This document shows positions 33,801 through 35,157 of a stretch of DNA of 35,157 bases, piece by piece. A model generated the notes under the pieces. That model saw only the letters and a program-made list of their open reading frames with translations. It was not told the DNA's origin and made no database searches. How positions within the stretch are numbered: position 1 is the first letter of the stretch; each line of letters begins with the position of its first letter. The DNA comes from Rhodovastum atsumiense (lineage in GTDB: Bacteria > Pseudomonadota > Alphaproteobacteria > Acetobacterales > Acetobacteraceae). Position numbers and translations under genes: made by a program. The stretch is from contig JAMFSE010000011.1 of assembly GCA_026225115.1 (NCBI GenBank), positions 1-35,157 on the forward strand, in the 5' to 3' direction.

Positions 33801-33836
33801 GCCGCTTTTTGAAAAAAGCGGCGCAAAAACTTTTAC
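33801..33836 (+). terminator. Terminator of metY (dispersed hairpin family)
   Basis: GCCGCTTTTT (33801-33810) and AAAAAGCGGC (33813-33822) form a stem followed by GCAAAAACTTTTACT. From AGCAAGCAG to CAAAAACTT it is almost identical to the block after nadC (13716-13752). Confidence 0.8.
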
Positions 33837-33880
33837 TACTCTGCGGCATTGGCGTGGGCAACGACCCCGCCCTGCCGCGA

Positions 33881-34213
33881 TTACGGCAGCGCCACGCTGC
33901 CATCCGGTTGCCGAACGAGTGGGATGGCGGCGATAACGTTTACCGCATCAAGCCGGCCATAAAGATGCGGAAATAGCGCATTGTCACGCGACACTTCCCA
34001 GCGAATCTTTTCGCCCAAAGCCTGCAAATCAATCGCCGCAATAATCAAATCCGTGCGTCCGCCAAAATGCTTTTCCACGGTCCCGGGAACCTGCACAGCG
34101 GTGGAAAGGTGAATATATCCATCTGCAATGTCGACCGGCGCGCCATCAAAATGTCCGGCCTGCAGGTCCGCGAATTCGCCAGCGGATAGGATCTTATACG
34201 CGACATCATCCAT
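33881..34213 (-). CDS. DUF952 family protein
   Basis: This 110-residue soluble protein matches the DUF952 pattern: AYKILSAGEFADLQAGHFDGAPVDIADGYIHLSTAVQV, GRTDLIIAAIDLQALGEKIRWE and LFPHLYGRLDAVNVIAAIPLVR. Members resemble a glutathione-S-transferase-like or ADP-ribosyl-fold small domain; the biochemical role is unknown. The start is the ATG at 34213, with AAGGGA upstream. The frame is open to 34516, but that extension runs through a palindrome and has no family similarity. It follows the DUF4276 gene on the same strand after a 208-bp gap, so it is probably a separate unit. Confidence 0.82.
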   Translation of the reverse strand: MDDVAYKILSAGEFADLQAGHFDGAPVDIADGYIHLSTAVQVPGTVEKHFGGRTDLIIAAIDLQALGEKIRWEVSRDNALFPHLYGRLDAVNVIAAIPLVRQPDGSVALP

Positions 34214-34421
34214 GGTCGATTCCCTTGAGCGGCAGTTTACCACGGCCCTCAACGGCTGGACAACAACAACTGGGTCTAGTTTTGGCCGGAAGCGGACGGT
34301 CCGCTCTGGAGCTGAGACCGCCAGTAAGCTGACATAGACTGCGTTCTTATTTGAGCGACAACTACTATTGAAACCTGCGCATTCCGGTAGCCGGTTGGCC
34401 AGCAGGTTTTTTTCTATCATG
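34214..34421. other. Intergenic region with palindrome
   Basis: There is no gene here. The perfect-arm palindrome AGCGGAC-G-GTCCGCT at 34291-34305 lies within a stretch (34253-34340) that resembles the degenerate dispersed intergenic repeats of other alphaproteobacteria. It marks the junction between core-type DNA on the left and the lower-GC DUF4276 region on the right. It also holds the DUF952 promoter region. Confidence 0.35.
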
Positions 34422-35072
34422 TCAATTGCCCGGTCCCCAAGCTTGCAGTTTTCCAACCCATTCGCTGAAAGCTGGGCACTTTGCCCTGATGGCATCAAGG
34501 CCGATAGATTCGGCAATCAGCGGACCATGCTCAGTTTTCGAATAGGAACCTTCAGGAAAGATATCCAAAATTCGTTTGGACGGTGCCGTCTCGCGGCTGT
34601 TGTTTATATCTTCGGGGGTAGCAAATGCCGAGGTAACCGCTTCCAATGCATGCCTAGCTTCGTCGGTCCAACCGTCTTCCACCCATTCGAACGCCTGAGG
34701 GTCCGTAAACAGCAGCCCCTCGAACTCATACATCTGGACGTAGGGCAAGACAAACCTTTGGTCATACCCTGTTGTCTTGGCGGCAACATTATTGCGAATG
34801 TCGGTTTCCAATTGAGCTCGGCTACGTCCATTACGATCTTGAAAACCGTAGAAGTCCACCAGCGTGGTGATTCGATCCGCCTGATGGTACTGGTGGGAGA
34901 TGAACCTGACCAAACGCTCCACCGTTACACGGCCTCCGCGATGGTTTCCCGATGGTGACTGGAGCAAAGAAGGGAACACGTGCACTTCGTTGTTTAACAA
35001 GTAGGGGGCTAGGCACGTTTTCACAAATTCGACCTCAGTCTGTCCCTCGCAAACAACGCAGATTCGGATCAT
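34422..35072 (-). CDS. DUF4276 TOPRIM-like protein, probable defence component
   Basis: This 216-residue protein begins MIRICVVCEGQTEVEFVK; Glu9 and Glu13 form the EGxTE motif of TOPRIM-type OLD-family nucleases. It continues with TTLVDFYGFQD (Asp73), as in the DUF4276 pattern TxVDYYG, and YEFEGLLFTDPQAF (Glu116/Glu118), matching the family's EFExLLF motif. The C-terminus has ETAPSKRILDIFPE and PLIAESIGLDAIRAKCPAFSEWV. DUF4276 proteins usually accompany an AAA ATPase, together resembling a split OLD nuclease; such pairs are found in defence islands. The start overlaps the stop of the upstream gene (ATGA), which shows coupled expression. GC content is lower than in neighbours. Nuclease activity is inference. 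Confidence 0.82.
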   Translation of the reverse strand: MIRICVVCEGQTEVEFVKTCLAPYLLNNEVHVFPSLLQSPSGNHRGGRVTVERLVRFISHQYHQADRITTLVDFYGFQDRNGRSRAQLETDIRNNVAAKTTGYDQRFVLPYVQMYEFEGLLFTDPQAFEWVEDGWTDEARHALEAVTSAFATPEDINNSRETAPSKRILDIFPEGSYSKTEHGPLIAESIGLDAIRAKCPAFSEWVGKLQAWGPGN

Positions 35073-35157
35073 TCCATTCCACCAACTGCCTGCTTTAACC
35101 AGATGTCAGACAGCTGGTATTCATCGTCTAGCCATTCCTGGTACTGCGCGCGCGCCA
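35069..35157 (-). CDS. C-terminus of coupled partner gene, probably AAA ATPase (partial)
   Basis: Only the last 28 or so codons are in the window. The readable end is YQEWLDDEYQLSDIWLKQAV followed by GGME and stop; the other two frames on this strand contain stops. The stop codon (35069-35071) overlaps the ATG of the DUF4276 gene. The LSDIWLKQAVGG ending resembles the C-termini (xLWLxGxxGG) that I recall from the AAA_21-type ATPases partnered with DUF4276. The identification rests mainly on that context and is tentative. Confidence 0.6.
   Translation of the reverse strand, partial: ARAQYQEWLDDEYQLSDIWLKQAVGGME

Noticed and set aside
1-35157. CRISPR arrays, rRNA genes and insertion sequences
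   Set aside because: No regularly spaced repeats, rRNA sequence or transposase-like protein was seen in the window.

Overview
The window looks like a high-GC alphaproteobacterial chromosome, most likely Rhodospirillales/Acetobacteraceae-like. That placement is inferred from protein style and base composition and cannot be proved from this window. Most of it is housekeeping metabolism, with accessory DNA at both ends and in the middle.

Left end (1-2.4 kb): about 210 bases of very AT-rich DNA end abruptly in the 3' part of a tRNA-Leu(TAA) gene whose 5' half is missing. This is the signature of the far end of an element integrated into a tRNA gene. Beyond it lie small stress and envelope genes: CsbD-like, a glycine-zipper lipoprotein, two Thr/Pro-rich exported proteins and a Gly/Pro-rich exported protein.

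2.4-9.3 kb: an aldo/keto reductase, an orphan Anbu proteasome-type protease, a serine-type glutaminase, a SnoaL-like protein, two MFS transporters and a hemolysin III/PAQR membrane protein. A long hairpin repeat separates the last two convergent genes.

9.4-13.8 kb: a complete de novo NAD module. A Nudix-fold regulator without a catalytic Nudix box (NrtR) is followed by nadA-nadB-nadC, which are joined by ATGA overlaps. Two matching operators, 64 bp apart, bracket the nadA promoter and leader.

13.8-24.6 kb: acetyl-CoA synthetase (minus strand), a small unknown, a cold-shock protein with three tandem terminator hairpins, then a fatty-acid beta-oxidation cluster: acyl-CoA ligase, MerR regulator, thiolase, FadN-type dehydrogenase/hydratase and FadE-type acyl-CoA dehydrogenase. 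Two promoters in this cluster share an ACG-N4-CGT palindrome, presumably the MerR target. Together these genes activate fatty acids, degrade them to acetyl-CoA and recover acetate.

24.7-29.9 kb: a large secreted protein with two C-terminal RTX-like repeats, a possible 37-residue membrane peptide, two tandem acyltransferase-3 genes of somewhat lower GC, and tRNA-Val(GAC).

29.9-35.2 kb: a ClC-type chloride transporter, a receiver/HD-GYP protein, O-acetylhomoserine sulfhydrylase, a DUF952 protein and, at the right edge, a DUF4276 TOPRIM-like protein. The last is translationally coupled to the C-terminus of a partner gene cut by the window, probably an AAA ATPase. This pair is the best candidate for a less-characterised (defence-type) system. 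A dispersed terminator-like hairpin family recurs after nadC, fadE and metY and before the 3' end of acs.
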